Of a stretch of DNA of 64,000 nt, positions 21,501 through 34,036 are shown piece after piece. The translations under genes were made by a program, and so were the position numbers. The notes below the pieces were generated by a model. The model saw only the letters and a program-made list of their open reading frames with translations, ran no database searches and was not told the origin of the DNA. Source of the DNA: Emiliania huxleyi CCMP1516 (lineage: Eukaryota; Haptophyta; Isochrysidales; Noelaerhabdaceae); contig NW_005198966.1 in NCBI RefSeq assembly GCF_000372725.1, positions 1,231,338 to 1,295,337 of the forward strand. The letters are read 5' to 3'. Numbering within the stretch: the first letter of the stretch is position 1; each line of letters begins with the position of its first letter.

Positions 21501-21916
21501 CCGAGGCAGACCTCGTACACCCACCAGCCCTCCTTGAGGCGCGCGCAGCCGGCCCGCTTCTCGGCAGGGAGCGCCTCCTCCTCCGGGGCCAGCGCCTCGG
21601 CCCCGTACGGGGTACCGTCCTCGCCGGGAGGGTGCTCGTCGCTCTCCTCGCTCCACTCATCCTCGTTGAACTCGCCACCCGCGTCATCCTCGCTCTCGCC
21701 GCCGCGGTCAAATCGCCAGCTCTCCGCCCGCTCGGCGAGCTTGATGAGCTTGCGCTCCTTTGCGAGGTTGTCCGTCCGCAGCCGGTGCAGTTCCTTCTGC
21801 ATCTCACGCTGCTCCTCCTGCCGCCGCGTCTCCATCGAGAAGAAGGTGATCATGAAGCACGAGAAGAGCACGAGCTGAGCAGTGAAGAGGAGGACGAGCC
21901 AGTTGCACCCGCCCAT
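18534..21916 (-). CDS. type II membrane protein: MRH lectin domain fused to GH47 alpha-1,2-mannosidase
   Basis: Exon 1 (21916-21189) encodes a signal anchor (residues about 5-26), a charged helical region (30-66), an acidic linker and an MRH (mannose-6-phosphate-receptor homology) domain from about 124. The splice to 20994 joins EPETCR to YEATVEAPAGLC, completing the MRH fold, and the same exon runs on to TVEEKRQAVVEA and LRHSWKGYEQYAWGKDEL, the start of GH47. Later exons carry HKGKDWVGLGLTILDSLDV, PISVFETTIRCLGG, MGDSFYEYLLKTWLL, DHLVCFVPGTLALG, HNLLRPETIEAFFYLWR and finally NTEAHPIKILPS. The Q, R, E and Y of the mannose-binding tetrad can be placed (QF, DRESTR, VHEPE, CRY). The RPETIE glutamate and NTEAHP calcium threonine are present. 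It should trim and read high-mannose N-glycans in the ER/Golgi. A lectin and its mannosidase on one chain is unusual. Confidence 0.85.
19001..19096 (-). repeat. 96-nt GC-AG intron with 11-nt tandem units
   Basis: The intron starts GCGCGCAGC and the next exon (from 19000) also starts GCGCGCAGC. The similarity continues further (TGCCCGAGCAGC in both). Inside are about four units of CCGAGATGAGC on the sense strand. Removal joins LALGAQ to HLPEQ. Confidence 0.65.
20593..20700 (-). repeat. 11-bp tandem array in a GH47 intron
   Basis: The unit AGGTGAGAGGG (plus strand) repeats about six times, then merges into GGGA-rich sequence. It lies inside a GH47 intron between the exons ending KDELQ and starting PVSHKGKDW. 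Confidence 0.7.
21081..21229 (-). repeat. telomere-like repeats between 45-bp copies of an exon end
   Basis: 21185-21229 (the real exon end with its GTGAGC donor) is copied almost exactly at 21081-21125. Between them lie about ten hexamers of GGGTAA, GGGTTA and GGGTCA on the plus strand. This sits within intron 20995-21188, so there are two usable donors (at 21188 and 21084). Confidence 0.85.
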
Positions 21917-22354
21917 GGGAGGCGAGCCACGATGGAGCCGGTCAATTGTCAGTTGACGACAGATATTTCAAGCTGGCCTGTCTCGCAGAAGCCAGGCCGT
22001 GCAGCCGGCAACGTGAGCCGTGAGGAGCGAGACGGAGCCGGCGCTTCTTTGCGATCGTGACTCACCAGAGGAGAGAGAATTCGTGCGGCCGCATCATGCG
22101 TTCTTTTTATTTTCGAACCAGCTTTGCAGCGGCGCCGCCAGCCCCGGCGTGACTCACAGGAAGAAGAGAATTCAATAGCACCGGCAAGAAGAAAGCGCGG
22201 CGCTCATGCTTGGTTCGTCGCTCTCTCTTCTTTTTCCTTGTTTTTTTTTCCAAAGTGAACTTGCACACGCGTTTCTTCCGAAGTTGCTCGCGCGGGCGCG
22301 CTGGCCTCTCCCGCTCTCCCACCGCCGGCTCTGCCAGCAGCTCCGAAGGCCAGC
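21917..22354. promoter_or_regulatory. shared upstream region of two divergent glycan genes
   Basis: The MRH-GH47 gene starts at 21916 on the minus strand and the GT77 gene at 22355 on the plus strand, so this 438-bp region must hold both promoters. It has a GTCAATTGTCAGTTGAC near-palindrome at about 21947 and two copies of GTGACTCAC followed by GAGAATTC at about 22058 and 22150. No TATA box stands out. Confidence 0.5.
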
Positions 22355-25300
22355 ATGCGCCTCGCCACCATCCTGTCTGGCCTTGCCGTGCTCCTCCTCA
22401 TCTACAACCTCCGCACTGCCGCCTCGCTCTGGGACGCCCCGCCGCGGATCATCGCTCCGGCGACGGTTCGCGCTCAAACGGGCCGGCTCCAGCCGTTGGT
22501 GTCCGACAGCGGTCTGGCCACGGCGGCAGCGCCCATTCGCACGTTCGAGGCCCCGACGGTCGTTGCCGACCCGTCGGCGGGAGCACCCCGAGTGCTGGCC
22601 GGCAAACCGCCCTTTGAGCCGCGAACCCCAAGCGTGTGCGGCGGCTCCGGCCGGTCGGGCGTTCCCGTCACTCCGCGCGCCATCAACTACCTGCCCGCCA
22701 GCTGTGAGGGGCCTCCCGCCGTCTGCGCCGCGCTCTCGGCCGTCGCCCAAGCGAGCCAGCAGCACGACGGCGCCGTCCTCCTGCTCGTCGCAGCGCACGA
22801 TGACGCGTCTGAACTCGCGCCATTCGTCGAGGTGGCGGGCGCACCACCGACACACAACACTGCACCCGCCATCGCTCGCGCATCCTCCGCCACCCCGCCC
22901 CCGCGCAGACTGCCGCCGCCGTCGGAGCTGCCCCGCGCCTCCTCGTCGCCGCGCTCGACGCCTCCGCCTCCGCAGCGGCAAAGGCGCTCTCGCCCGCGCC
23001 GACGGTGCTCGACGCTGCGCCGCTGCTGCCCGCAGGCCTGGCCCGGCCGGCGCGGAAGTGGTACTTGGCGGCGGCGCTGCTCGCGGCCGGCGCGTCCGTC
23101 CTCTACTGCGACGTGCGCGTCCGCCTCTCTGCCGACCCGTTTGGCGCGCTCTACCACGACGCGGACCTCGAGGCGCCTCCGGACCCGTCGGCGAGCGCGG
23201 GCAGCATGCTCTTCGGCGGGAGGTGGGGACGGAGCCCGGGCGAGCGGGGCTCGATGATGGCGCGCAGAGTCGCCGAGATCAGCCGCTAAGATCCGTGCCC
23301 GAGAGCCACCGGGAGTCGCCGAGACTCGCCGAGACGGCGAGAGTCGGCCGCAGCCCAGGCGAGCGAGGGCCCGAGGCTGGCGGGCCCGAGGCTGGCGCAG
23401 CCGCAGAGTGGGAGGCGGTGCGAGCGTCTCTGACCCCGTCTCGCCCGCCGGTGCAGGTGGCGGGCGACCACCTCATGGGCTGGTCCCAGATGTGCGAGTC
23501 GTACGCGATTGGGGCCGTCTCGCCCCGCCTCTGGTTTGCAGCCGCGTCGCACGAGTCGGTGCAGCCCGCCCGATCTCCTAGACACTTCCTAGACACTTCC
23601 TAGACACTTCCTAGACACTTCCTAGACAGACAGTCGCACGAGTCGGTGCAGCCCGCCCGGCAGCCTCGGTCGGTCGGCCCGCTCGACGGCACGTCCGTCA
23701 CGCGTCGATGGCGTGCCCGCAGGTGCAGCTCGCCCGCCGGCTGAGCGCGCGGCTCGGCGGCGCGCTCTTCGGCGACGAGGGCATGGTTGCGGGGGGGATG
23801 GTTTGGCCGGCGCACGAGGCGGAGCCGTACGTGCTGACGGAGGAGCTGGTCGGGCCGGCGCACGACGGCATCACTCGCGCGGGCGCCTCGCTGCGCGTGC
23901 TCGAGGGGCGCTGCTTTGGCGGCGGGAAGGTCGTCGCCTCGCTGCCGTCGCCGTCGAGCTCGAGAGGCGCCGCGACGGACGACGTCCTCACGGCGCGCGC
24001 CTTCCTGGCGAGGCCGCAGGTGCTCTCCTCGGGCTGCGGGGCGACGCCTCTCGCGCCGCCAGAGGAGGCGATGGGCGAGGCGGGGGCGGAGCGACGGCGG
24101 AGACGGCGCCCTCGATGGCGCCTCCCTCACGCGCCCACGGGCTCGCTCCCGTAGGCGGGCGCCTCGACGACGGAGAAGGCGCCGTTCGAGCCGTGGGTGC
24201 GGCACGAGGGCTTGCCAACGCCGCGGCCGCTCAACTGGCTGCCCGCCGCTGCGGCCGCCGGCGAGGCGTGGCCGCGCCAGGCCGACTGCGAGGCGCACGC
24301 GCTGCAGCCGCTCTGCACGACTTTGCGCACCGTGGCGCGCCGGACGGCCCACGGCGGCGAGGTGCTCGCCGCCGCCGCCAGCGAGCACGTTCCCTGAGCT
24401 TGCGCCTCTCCTGCGCCTATCCCCCGCCTTCCCTGAGCCTTCCCTGAGCCTTCCTGAGCGTTGCAGGTGCTCGCCGCCGTCTCCAACAAGAACTTGGTCG
24501 GTCCCGGCGGCGCGCTCGACCTCTTCCTCGACGGACTCAACTCGGCCAACATCACGCACGCGCTGGTGGTCGCCCTCGACGAGCAGACCGGCACGTGGCT
24601 CGGCCGGCGCGGCACCGCCTACTACGAGCGGCGGCTCGTCTCGCGGACCGGCTCGACCGACAACCACGCGACGTCGGGCCTCAAGTTCAAGGTGCTGATG
24701 GACTTCTTGTCGGTCGGCTGCTCCGTCCTCCTCTCCGACGTCGACGTCATCTGGCTCACCGACCCCTTCCTGGGCAGCCTCTACCGCGACTCGGACGTGG
24801 AGGGCATGAGCGACGGGTGGGACGAGCTGACGGCGTACGGCCACCACCACGGCTCGGGCGCCTACCGCGTGCACGCCCGCAACTCGGGCATGTTCTTCCT
24901 GCAGTCGACGGTGCAGGGCCTCGCCATGGTGACGCGGCTGGCGCGGCGGATGGAGACGGAGGGCGTGTGGGACCAGTCGGCGTGGAACCAGGAGCAGTTC
25001 CACCCGTCGCTGGGCGCGATGACGGCGGTCGGCGTGTCGGCGCGCGTGATGAACTACCTGTGCTTCGAAAACTCGAAGCTCTACTTCCGCTTCCTGCGAC
25101 ACGACGCGCAGCTCCGCCAGGGCTTCCGCCCCGTCTCGATGCACGTCAACTACCACCCCGAGAAGCAGCCGCGCATGCGAGACTTGTACAACTACTACGT
25201 CCTCGGGAGCGAGGGCTCGCCGCAGGACCTGACGGGCATCTGGAAGTGGAACGGCGGCGAGGGCTCCGCCCTCAACACCGAGTGCAGGGCGATCAACACC

Positions 25301-25603
25301 AAGGCGACGCCCGACGCCAGCAATGCGATTGTCAAGCGGCTGCTCGGGCCGGCGGGCGCGGGCTCGAAGCTCGACTGGGGCGGCTGCGCACACTGCGTGG
25401 AGCTCGCTCCGGACGGGGCGCTGAAAACGCCCTGGGGGTCGGGCCGCTGGGGCGCAACCTCAACCATCCACTTCCCGGATGTCGCCTTCGCGGCCTTTTT
25501 CAACACGGTGCACCTCCTCCGGATCGCGCCGAACGGCTCGTTCGTCTCCACGCGCTGTTCCGACGGGGAGGGGCTTCGTGGCGCGTTGGTCAGCGCGACG
25601 TAG
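22355..25603 (+). CDS. GT77-family glycosyltransferase (XEG113/RRA-like) with two tandem domains
   Basis: Starts with a signal anchor (MRLATILSGLAVLLLIYNL). The last exon (from 24467) carries a full nucleotide-diphospho-sugar transferase domain: SGLKFKVLMDFLSVGCSVLL, then SDVDVIWLTDPF with an intact D-x-D, RDSDVEGMSDGWDE, VWDQSAWNQEQF and HVNYHPEKQPRM. These strings follow plant XEG113/RRA arabinosyltransferases of GT77 closely. An earlier exon (about 22911-23260) encodes a related domain, ALLAAGASVLYCDVRVRL followed by YHDADLEA, in which D-x-D has become D-V-R, so this copy is probably inactive. Likely role: Golgi arabinosylation or galactosylation of glycoproteins. Introns at 23559-23722 and 24362-24466 begin with copies of the next exon's start. 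Some exon borders in the middle are uncertain. Confidence 0.75.
23546..23659 (+). repeat. 27-bp direct repeats around CCTAGACACTT array
   Basis: 23546-23572 and 23633-23659 are identical (GTCGCACGAGTCGGTGCAG and 8 more bases). Five units of CCTAGACACTT lie between. The same 11-mer fills an intron of the ADH gene at 32182-32370. Confidence 0.9.
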
Positions 25604-25837
25604 GCGCGGGGCTAGCCCTCCTGCTGCCGCTGCATCGCAGACACTTTTCTAATTCCCCTGCGTGTGTGTTCCTTGTCGTCGGTCCCGTGAGGAGATCCGC
25701 TGGGGGTCTTGGGTCCCGCCGCGCACCGGCCGCGGGCCGCGGGGGGCGTTTGTGTTTTTTGTGACATGATATTAATATGTGATTTTGTCTTGATTGCGGA
25801 CGGTTCTGAGACAAACCTCGTACATACATTCTCCTAC

Positions 25838-27307
25838 TCAGCTGCGCCTTGTCCTTGTCCGTTCCTGATCGACCCCGTGCTGGCATGCGAGAATTCCCCG
25901 GTCCCGCCAGGCTCGCACGATGCAGCAGAGCGCCACGATCATCAAGAGAAAGGGCAAAACAAGCATGTTGTGTGCACGGCCCTGATCACCTCTCGGCACA
26001 CCCTTGCGCTGGCGAGGCGCGCGACTGCGGTGGCGCAGCTCCGCGGAGCACGCCTTGGAGAGGCACTCGAGCGATGCAGTCGCGGTCGCAGTGTCGAAAG
26101 CAAGCATCTGGTCCTTCGCCAGAGGCACCTGAATGCAACGACGCAGCAGTGTCAGCGAGTGACACAACCCAGAGATCGTCTCAGTGACGTTAGAGCGGCG
26201 CCCACACGCGCACATCGCTGCGCGCGGCGCACGCCTAGGAGCAGCGAACGAAGACAGGTTGGAAAATTCGGAAGACAGGTTGAAAAAATCGACGACTAGC
26301 AGTCGCGTGCACGCCTCGCCGCCCCGGGCGTGCAGCAGAACACATGCGCCCTCGCCATCGAGAGGCTCGGATGCGACCCAGAGTCGCACTCCGCCACTGC
26401 TCTCGGATTGCAGAGCGAGACTCACCGCCCGCTGTTCACCCACCACGGCGGCCTGACTGTCAAGGAGGCGAGCAGCTGCAGCCCGCTCAGTTGACCCGGT
26501 AATGGCAAAGTAGAGCGATGGTGGCTCGTCATTTGCTGCGGTTCTGAATCGCGTCACGACGGCTGTCCGGCCGTCTGAGGCGGCAAAGTTGAGTGAGCCG
26601 TGCGAGGCACCAGTGAGCCGTGCGATGGTGCCTTCGATGTCACGCACCGTCCGTCTCATCGCGCCGATCACTTCAGCCGGTTCAAACTCCTTGGAGCGGA
26701 GACACACGTCGCCGCCGGCAAGGTGTTGTGCAAACAGTGCGCCTGCAAACTCTGAGTCGGTCTCGCCCGCCAACAGGCGCCGCAGATCTGGGCATCGCAG
26801 CGCCGAGGCAAAATGCTCACGCCAATCAGGGACGCCGCCATTGTGCATAAAGAGGAGGGGTCCAAACTGAAAGGGGTGGCGATTGGCCGCGCTGCGATCG
26901 CCGTCGGTCGCTGCGCGGATGTGGGCAAGCACCACCTTGGAGCGGGCCTGGCTTGCAGCAGCCAACATTCCAGGGTGGGGTTCATGAGTCGCCGGCAGCA
27001 CTGCGGGTTCTCCTGACCGACAGCGGCGAGGAGACGTCTCATTCCACCATCCAAGTCCGAATCCGTCCATGTTCATCTCATGGTTCCGCTGCGCCGCAGT
27101 CCTCGCGTCGAACAGCCGGGCCTCCGTTGCCCGTGGTGTCAGCGGTGGCGAATAGGATTGCCTTGCAAGAGAGTGCGGTGGCTCCGTCACGAGCTCAGTG
27201 CCGCGAGACGCCCTTGTTCCTGCTACAACCGCCCAGCGGCACCCACACACTGAGGGTATGCTGGACACGACTGCAAGGAGTGCTGGACAGCGCACGGCAC
27301 GAACCAT
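25838..27307 (-). CDS. Dug3-like class II glutamine amidotransferase with leader and tail anchor
   Basis: Single exon of 489 residues. It matches the GATase_6/Dug3 family: GCRWAVVAG (about 22-30), PPHSLARQS (43-51), NMDGFGLGWW (79-88), VLAHIRAATDG, RHPFQFGPLLFMHNGG and the later GETDSEFAGALF. Dug3 acts in glutathione degradation in yeast. In this superfamily the catalytic Cys is the N-terminal residue after Met removal. Here it would be Cys23, preceded by a hydrophobic leader (VRCPALLAVVSSIPSVCG) that looks like a signal peptide, so cleavage by signal peptidase could expose it. The C-terminus has a hydrophobic helix (MLVLPFLLMIVALCCIV). I infer a membrane-bound enzyme in the secretory lumen or cell surface. 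The C-terminal third has no recognised domain. Confidence 0.7.
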   Translation of the reverse strand: MVRAVRCPALLAVVSSIPSVCGCRWAVVAGTRASRGTELVTEPPHSLARQSYSPPLTPRATEARLFDARTAAQRNHEMNMDGFGLGWWNETSPRRCRSGEPAVLPATHEPHPGMLAAASQARSKVVLAHIRAATDGDRSAANRHPFQFGPLLFMHNGGVPDWREHFASALRCPDLRRLLAGETDSEFAGALFAQHLAGGDVCLRSKEFEPAEVIGAMRRTVRDIEGTIARLTGASHGSLNFAASDGRTAVVTRFRTAANDEPPSLYFAITGSTERAAAARLLDSQAAVVGEQRAVSLALQSESSGGVRLWVASEPLDGEGACVLLHARGGEACTRLLVVDFFNLSSEFSNLSSFAAPRRAPRAAMCACGRRSNVTETISGLCHSLTLLRRCIQVPLAKDQMLAFDTATATASLECLSKACSAELRHRSRAPRQRKGVPRGDQGRAHNMLVLPFLLMIVALCCIVRAWRDRGILACQHGVDQERTRTRRS

Positions 27308-27927
27308 GTGTCACAGCGGAAGCGGCGCCACGAAAGTGGCGCCGAGAGACGCTTCCAGGTGCAAGGCGCAAACGTCCACGCGCTCGTATAGATCGTGCGT
27401 CCGTTGTCGGACTCGGAGCGGCCTCGGACCCGCAGGCGACTGTCGGCAATAAGTAGCCGCGATAACCCTGGCAGTACAGGGCTTTGTGCAGCGTGCTGCG
27501 TGTGCGTGGGTGGGTGGCCAGCTCAACTTGAGGGTGACCCCCCGAAGCCGAACCCATAGAGTGCGTGCCACCCGTGGCCGTGCCAGCTGCCACCTCGCTC
27601 CTCGGCCCATGTCTTGCCTTCGTTCGGTTCGATACATACCGTGTGCCCACTTATCGCATATGCTGAGTACAAACTACAATCAGCTGTGAGCTGAACAGAA
27701 TCCCCGCCGCCGCGGCGCGGCGGGGTAGGTGTGTGGGCAGTGGGGAAAGGAAAGATACACGAAACGCAAACGGCCACGTGGGGGAAAGATACGGAATGGC
27801 TACCGCTAGGGAGGTTAATGTGATGTCACCGTGGTTTGATCCCCGCCGTCGAGTACGGACGGTTTGCTTCGAAAAACGGGACCCTCGCTGTCCCGCCAGA
27901 AGAAGTCCACCGATACAGACCGCCGCG
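27308..27927. other. intergenic, nothing recognised
   Basis: About 620 bp between the start of the Dug3-like gene and the 3' end of the Mpv17 gene. No coding signal or repeat stands out. Confidence 0.5.
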
Positions 27928-28726
27928 TCACAATCTCGGCGACCGCGAGACACCCTCACCGGGGCTCAACCACACCCTCGCAGCCCGGGTCCGCATGAGC
28001 CTCGGCAGGCCGCGCCCGCGCCGCACTAGCGCTGGTCGGCGGCTGCCGACTGGCGTTGCGAGCGCGTCAGCCGCATCCACAATGCACTCCTCGTCGCCAG
28101 GCTCGCACGCGTCGGCGGCAAAGGAGGCGCACACGTAGCCCCACACGAGATCGACGCAGTTCGACGCGAGCACGCGCCACTGCAGCGGCACGTTGTAGAT
28201 CACGACCTATTAGTCGGCTGGACTACATTCAACAGTGCATCGTGCAAACAATGGCGCCGGAACCGCCGGGTAGGACGTTGGCGGGCGTCCAGATGCGCAG
28301 GTTCGCGCCGAGCATGGGAACGAGCTGGCGCCGGACGGCGGCGGGCACGTCAGCGGGCGCGCCGCCGTTCGTCAGCACCGACGCGGGGATCTGGTACAGC
28401 GCGAACACGATGGGGCACCACACAGCCTGCTCGAGCGCCAGCGAGACCGCCGTGTGCTCGAGCGCCCCGCCGGGAAGCGGCGAGACCAGCGCGTCGGCCG
28501 CATCGTAGTAGGTGGTCCAAAGCGCGCCGGATCCGACGCCGGTGGCAAAGAAGCTTGCCGTCCTCCGCAGCGCAGGCGCCTCGCCGCTGCCCTCGCGGGA
28601 CTGCGCCGCCAAGTCGCCGGCACCCCAGATGAGGCCCTGCGTCAGCGCCTTGGTGGGCAGCGGCGCGGAGGCGAGCAGGTGCTGGTAGAACTCGACAGGG
28701 TGGAAGAGCATCGCGTGGAAGAGCAT
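27928..28726 (-). CDS. Mpv17/PMP22 family membrane protein (two exons)
   Basis: Exon 1 from the ATG at 28726 encodes FYQHLLASAPLPTKALTQG, then LIWGAGDLAAQ, the family's P-x-x-T and GD-x-x-x-Q motifs, and later LGANLRIWTPANV. An intron of about 60 nt ends at an AATAG acceptor near 28207. Exon 2 continues VIYNVPLQWRVL and NCVDLVWGYVCASF, which align with the family's C-terminal signature (W-P-x-x-N-F, P-x-x-x-R and W-x-x-Y-L-S). Total length is close to 240 residues, slightly longer than usual because of a C-terminal tail. Members sit in mitochondrial, peroxisomal or plastid membranes, where Mpv17 forms a channel. It is divergent with the permease gene at 29046. Confidence 0.75.
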
Positions 28727-29045
28727 CGCGTCCTCGCTCTACGGTGCGAGACCCACTCGGCGCTGGGTTCCAACTTTTTGCGGGGTGTGGTATGGTTCAA
28801 GGGTGGGGGGTATGGTCCTGACCGCCTATCCCGTTCCTGCATTGTCAGCAGGCGTGTGATGGTATCAAAGTGATTTTACCAGACCATCCAAAAAGTCCGA
28901 ACCCTCGGGGCGCGGTGGAGCATCAGGCTACCGCTCCCGGGCGGCGTCGTGAGCGGCGGCCACTTGGGCTCACGGCGTGAGCGCGCCGAGATCTGCGCCG
29001 CGCCACTGCTCGACCTCGTCTCGGACGCTCCGCAGGGGCAGGAGC

Positions 29046-31001
29046 ATGCTGCCACTGTTTTTTGTCAGCAGCATGACATTGACAGCGAGGCCATCGCCGC
29101 TCGCTCCGCTGTTGCACCATCCGCTGCTGCCGCCCGCATCGCTCAATCTGCTTTCGCGCTCGCCGCCTCGCATGTCCGTCGAGTCGCCTGCGGCCGGCAA
29201 GGCGGTCGCTCCAAGCGGAGACTTCACTCCGCCGCCTCCGACGAGCTCACTCGCGGGCGCCATCGCGCTGGTCGCCGGCACGACCGTCGGCGCAGGCATC
29301 CTCGCGCTTCCGGCCAAAACGCTGGCCGCGGGCATCGTTCCCACGACCGGCACGCTGCTCGCGTCGTGGGTGTACATGGCCTCGTCGGGGCTCCTCATCG
29401 CAGAGGTGAACGTCAACACGCTCTGCGCGCTCGAGCGGTCCGCCGTCTCGCTCTCGACGATGACAGAGGAGACGCTGGGTGTGGCGGGGTCGCGGGTGAG
29501 TTCGCTCGCGTACGTCTTCATCCACTACACCCTCCTCGTCGCGTACATGCTGCAGGGAGGCACACTCCTCCTCGAGCTCGGCGCGGCGCTGCCTCCGCTC
29601 GCGGCGCTGCCCGCCGCCACCGCCGGCCCTCCACTCTTCGCGGCGCTGCTCGGCGGCGCGCTGCTGCTGTGCCCGCCCGCGGTGGTCGAGAAGGTGAACG
29701 CGGTCGCCGTCGGCGGCGTCATAGCCACCTTCGGGCTCCTGCTCGGCCTCGGCGCGCAGCAGGCCCCCCCCGCCGCTGGCTGAGAGCCACGCCCCACACG
29801 CCACGCCACCGTCCTGCAGGCGCGCAGCAGGTCGACCCGGCCCTGCTGGCGCACGTCGATGTGCCTGCCGTGGTGCCGCCGCCCCCGCCCCACGCCGCCG
29901 CACTCGCCGCCGCCGCCACCGCCCTGCGCAGCTGTGCCCGAGCCTCCTCCTCCGCCCCGACCCGCCTCCCCGCCCCGGCCGCCCCTCAGGTGCCCGCTAT
30001 CCCGGTGATGGTGCTCTCCCTCGTCTACCACAACGTGGCGCGCGGCCAGCCGCTGCTGGCTCGGCTGCGGCCGGAAGAGACGACCGATCGCAATGCCCCG
30101 CCGTGAGCACAGGTGCCAACCATTTGCTACCAGCTCGGCTGCGACCTGCCCCGCATCCGGACCGCCATCCTCGCCGGCGCCGCCGCCCCCCGCCCTCCTT
30201 CCCCCTCGCCGGCTGGAAGGAGATTACCTGTTCACGCGTCTCTGCCGCGCGAGAGCAGGCTCCGCCATCCCCACCCTCATGTTCATCGCCTGGTGCGCCG
30301 TCATCCTCGGCTCGGTGCCCTTCGACGCCGCCGACGCCGCTGTCGCGGCGGGGGAGACCTTCGACCCGCTCGCGCTGCTCCGCTCCTCGGGCGACGCGTT
30401 CGGCGAGGGCCCGCACGGCCTCGGTTGCGCCTCGGCCGCGCCTCGCCATCTCGGCCGCGCCTCGGCTGTAGGCGAGGTCGTGCGCGTCTTCTCGCTCCTC
30501 GCCGTCTCCACCTCCTTCGTCGGCTTCTACTACGGCCTCACCGACTTCTTCGCCGACGCGCTCGGCCTGGACCAGCGCAACGAGCGGGCGGCGGCGGCGG
30601 GCGGCGGCGCGGCGGCGGCGGCCGGCGCGGGGGAGCGCGGGGAGGAGCCGAGGGAGGAGGGGGACGCGGCGGCGAGGCGGACGCCGCAGCAGCGGGCGCT
30701 CCTCACGGCGCTCGCGCTGCTGCCGCCGCTGGGCTTCGCCCTGTCGGACCCGTCCATCTTCTTCTCGGCGCTCGACAATGCGGGCACCTACGGCATCCTC
30801 ACGCTCTTCGGCATCATCCCGGCGGCGATGGCGTGGGCGCAGCGCTACGGCGACGGCGACGCGGAGCCGGGCGACGCCGTCGCGCCGGCCGCGCTGCCCG
30901 GCGGGCGGGCGACTCTCGTCGCGATGATCGTGGCGGCGGGCGCCGTGGTGAGCGTCGAGACGTGGGAGAGGCTAGCCGCGGCGGGGTGGGCGGGCGCGTA
31001 G
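29046..31001 (+). CDS. Trp/Tyr-permease-like transporter, organelle leader (five exons)
   Basis: From the ATG at 29046 a hydrophobic then Ser/Pro-rich leader precedes ALVAGTTVGAGILALPAKT, the first helix and signature of the tryptophan/tyrosine permease family. Further helices follow in exon 1. Splicing then gives VDPALLAHVD, VPAIPVMVLSLVYHN, VPTICYQLGCDLPRIRTAIL and AGSAIPTLMFIAWCAVILG, as in the family. The last exon ends at 31001 after several more helices; an acidic Ala/Gly insert lies between helices. Leader features suggest plastid-envelope targeting. All four introns start with sequence resembling the next exon; the first is exact over 12 nt (GCGCGCAGCAGG at 29752 and 29820). The last 75 bp plus the 3' flank are copied at 38029-38205. 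Confidence 0.75.
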
Positions 31002-31092
31002 CGCCGCGGTACACACACTGTGGTGGTGTGAGAGCAGGCCTAGGAGTAGGTGTCCAGCGATTGGCCGCTTTGCGTATCTCGAGACCTCGAGA
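30925..31092 (+). repeat. source copy of a segmental duplication
   Basis: This stretch, from the last codons of the permease through its 3' flank, is repeated at 38029-38205 with only a few differences. It ends in a palindromic motif, CTCGAGACCTCGAG, that also occurs inverted at 45988-46020. Confidence 0.85.
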
Positions 31093-32001
31093 GAAAGCCA
31101 CCCGCAGGCCTCCCCGTACCCCGAGGGCCCAAGTCAACAATAACACAAATTCTTCGAGGTTCACCTCGGAAGCCCTGATAAGATCCTTCGACTTAGGGAG
31201 CGGTTCAGCTGCTCCTGCTGCGTGCTGGGCGGGCTTCAGGCTGGTGCTCACGCGAAATATAAAGGAATCGACGCGATGGGTACAAAGCATACAACAAGAG
31301 GAGAAAGAAGAGGACGGACATCAGTGATGACGAAACAGAAGCTAGTGCAGACGAGGGCAGGGCAGACCCGGGGACGGCGGAGTCGGAGCAGACGGCATCG
31401 GCTGCCGAGGAAACGTTGGGAAGAGGCACGAGGAGGGCGGCGACCTCAACCGACTATGCTCTATGGAGGACCCGTCACCAGACGACGCAGGGCGGACGAC
31501 GGGGAGGCGGAGCAGACGCGCAGGGCGAGACGAGGGAGGGAGCAGGATGTTGCGGAGATCAGCAGGAGGATGTACGACGAGATTAGGAGCAGCAGGGACC
31601 CGAGCGCCGAGGGACCATGTGGAAGACGGCTAGTGCTAGTCCCCCATCGGGAGGACGACCCCGGCTAGTCGCCGACCACACCCACAAAGAACCCTGCACA
31701 AAGACCGCAGGGCGGGGACCTGTTCCTTTTTACCCATCTCCTAGTAGAGGTGTCCGTTTTATTTATTTATTTAAGCCCTGATAAATGAAAAAAACCGTGC
31801 CGCGCCGCGCCCACACCGGAAACTCGAGCGAGCCCTTTCAATCTGCAAGCCGCGGGCGGCTCCAACTGTCAATGTCGTCTCGCATTACCGGTACGCGGGC
31901 CTAACTGCTCTCTCTCCCCCCCCCACTCCCCATCGAGACTGAGCCCCCGGTGAGCACGGGCTGCGGCGCGACCCTTGCCGTCCCCGCGCACGCAGGTCAC
32001 C
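31093..32001. other. intergenic, no gene recognised
   Basis: Basic and Gln/Arg-rich short frames occur at 31222-31668 but show no known motif. The region should contain the 5' half of the ADH gene if that gene were complete, and I see no sign of it. Confidence 0.4.
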
Positions 32002-33881
<1,880 letters not shown>

Positions 33882-34036
33882 TAGTGTGGTGGGTGAGTGT
33901 GCGTAGGTTGGGTTTCGCAATGCTTGAAACCGCGTCCGCCTCGTGTTTTTTTTCGCCGCGGATTGCGGCGGCCCTGGGGGCCGCGCGAGTAGCTGGCGAG
34001 TAGAGGCCCCGGGCCCACCCTGCACCCAGGCGGCTG

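Noticed and set aside
23600-25393. Long open frame of nearly 600 codons on the minus strand
   Set aside because: It is antisense to the GT77 exons, highly Arg/Val-rich and without motifs. GC-rich coding DNA makes such shadows. The same applies to 13209-14930, 13580-14881, 16786-18273 and 40535-41929.
31222-31668. Gene for a basic Arg/Gln-rich protein
   Set aside because: Low complexity, no motif, and the alternative frames are equally open; the region lies next to a dispersed duplication.
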